Positions 5,043-5,412 of a stretch of 5,412 nt of DNA are shown here, piece after piece (position 1 is the first letter of the stretch; every line of letters starts with the position of its first letter). Made by a program: the position numbers and the translations under genes. The notes under the pieces were generated by a model. The model made no database searches and was not told the DNA's origin. It was given only the letters and a program-made list of their open reading frames with translations. Location: assembly GCA_902485915.1 (NCBI GenBank), contig CABTMH010000177.1, positions 1 through 5,412 of the forward strand, written 5' to 3'. Source of the stretch: an uncultured Oribacterium sp. (GTDB taxonomy: Bacteria; Bacillota; Clostridia; Lachnospirales; Lachnospiraceae).

Positions 5043-5070
5043 TTGACGCGGCACAGGTTTCTGTTATAAT
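5043..5070 (+). promoter_or_regulatory. strong sigma-A promoter for leuS
   Basis: TTGACG (5043-5048) and a consensus TATAAT (5065-5070) are 16 bp apart, and TG at 5062-5063 makes an extended -10. The start point would be near 5077, leaving a leader of about 53 bases. That is too short for the T-box that controls many aminoacyl-tRNA synthetase genes in Firmicutes, so leuS appears to be driven directly by this promoter. Confidence 0.85.
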
Positions 5071-5129
5071 TGGAATTTGTTGAATAGACGTTAATTCGTA
5101 AAAAACTGAATCACAAGGGGATACAGATT

Positions 5130-5412
5130 ATGAAGTATAATTTTAAAAAGATCGAACCGAAGTGGCAGGCGAAGTGGGAAGAAGCCCAGGCCTTCAAGGC
5201 GGTAGACTTCAGCGAGAAGCCGAAGTGGTACGGACTCGTCGAGTTCCCATACCCGTCAGGTGCCGGCATGCACGTCGGTCATATCAAGGCATACTCCTCC
5301 ATCGAGGTACTCTCACGTAAGCGCAGAATGCAGGGCTACAACGTCCTCTTCCCGATGGGCTTCGCCTCCTTCGGACTGCCGGCAGAGAACTATGCCATCA
5401 AGACCAACACCC
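5130..5412 (+). CDS. leuS: leucyl-tRNA synthetase, N-terminal part (runs off window)
   Basis: Class I aminoacyl-tRNA synthetase that joins leucine to tRNA-Leu in the cytoplasm. Only the first 94 codons are present. They show the start of the Rossmann catalytic domain: KWQAKWEE (11-18), the FPYPSGAGMHVGH stretch (39-51) with the HIGH-type ATP-binding motif as H48-V-G-H51, the RKRRMQGYNVLFPMG segment and FGLPAENYAIK (81-91). The ATG at 5130 is preceded by AAGGGG (5115-5120) nine bases upstream. The KMSKS motif and editing domain lie beyond the window. One oddity: the usual GWDAFGLP motif reads GFASFGLP (77-84), with the conserved Asp replaced by Ala. No frameshift or stop is seen. Confidence 0.96.
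   Translation, partial: MKYNFKKIEPKWQAKWEEAQAFKAVDFSEKPKWYGLVEFPYPSGAGMHVGHIKAYSSIEVLSRKRRMQGYNVLFPMGFASFGLPAENYAIKTNT

Noticed and set aside
4949..5129. T-box leader upstream of leuS
   Set aside because: The strong promoter at 5043-5070 leaves only about 53 bases of leader, and there is no T-box consensus or terminator/antiterminator pair.

Overview
The window looks like chromosomal DNA of an anaerobic Firmicute, most likely a clostridium of the Lachnospiraceae type. This rests on a class A flavo-diiron protein, a lipoprotein with a clostridial-type putative glycosyl hydrolase domain, a leucyl-tRNA synthetase of Firmicute character, strong AGGAGG-like ribosome binding sites and sigma-A promoters. 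The host genes are rich in C-ending codons (atc, gtc, ctc, gcc). The insertion sequence is visibly more AT-rich and uses different codons. The genus is an inference.

Layout. Bases 1-35 are probably the last codons of a host gene on the plus strand. Bases 62-1789 are a complete-looking IS3-family (IS150-like) insertion sequence on the minus strand. It has imperfect 30-bp terminal inverted repeats, an unusually long OrfA (230 aa, three helix-turn-helix units and a leucine zipper) and an OrfB with an intact DD(35)E catalytic triad. The two frames are joined by a full programmed -1 frameshift cassette. Bases 1790-2089 hold the far flank of the insertion: half of a terminator, a 52-codon open frame of doubtful status, a strong promoter and a leader rich in short palindromes. 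Then come fprA (2090-3292) with its own terminator, a gap carrying a promoter, a 475-aa lipoprotein gene (3521-4948), and a second promoter driving leuS, which runs off the end of the window (5130-5412).

How the parts work together. The three host genes to the right are separately transcribed neighbours rather than an obvious pathway. FprA is expected to reduce O2 or NO in the cytoplasm. The lipoprotein is expected to act on the outer face of the membrane, probably on a cell-wall or exopolysaccharide substrate. LeuRS charges tRNA-Leu.

The most informative part is the control circuitry written into the insertion sequence. A 14-bp hairpin buries the OrfA ribosome binding site in any RNA that enters from outside. 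The two ends of the element carry the two halves of a promoter that would be assembled only in the excised circle, and the start point predicted for that promoter lies inside the hairpin's first arm, so the circle transcript would escape the block. A terminator-like hairpin guards the other end. No target-site duplication is visible, which suggests a rearrangement after insertion. I found no wholly new system. The coordinated expression control of this element and the palindromic fprA leader are the parts that most deserve checking.
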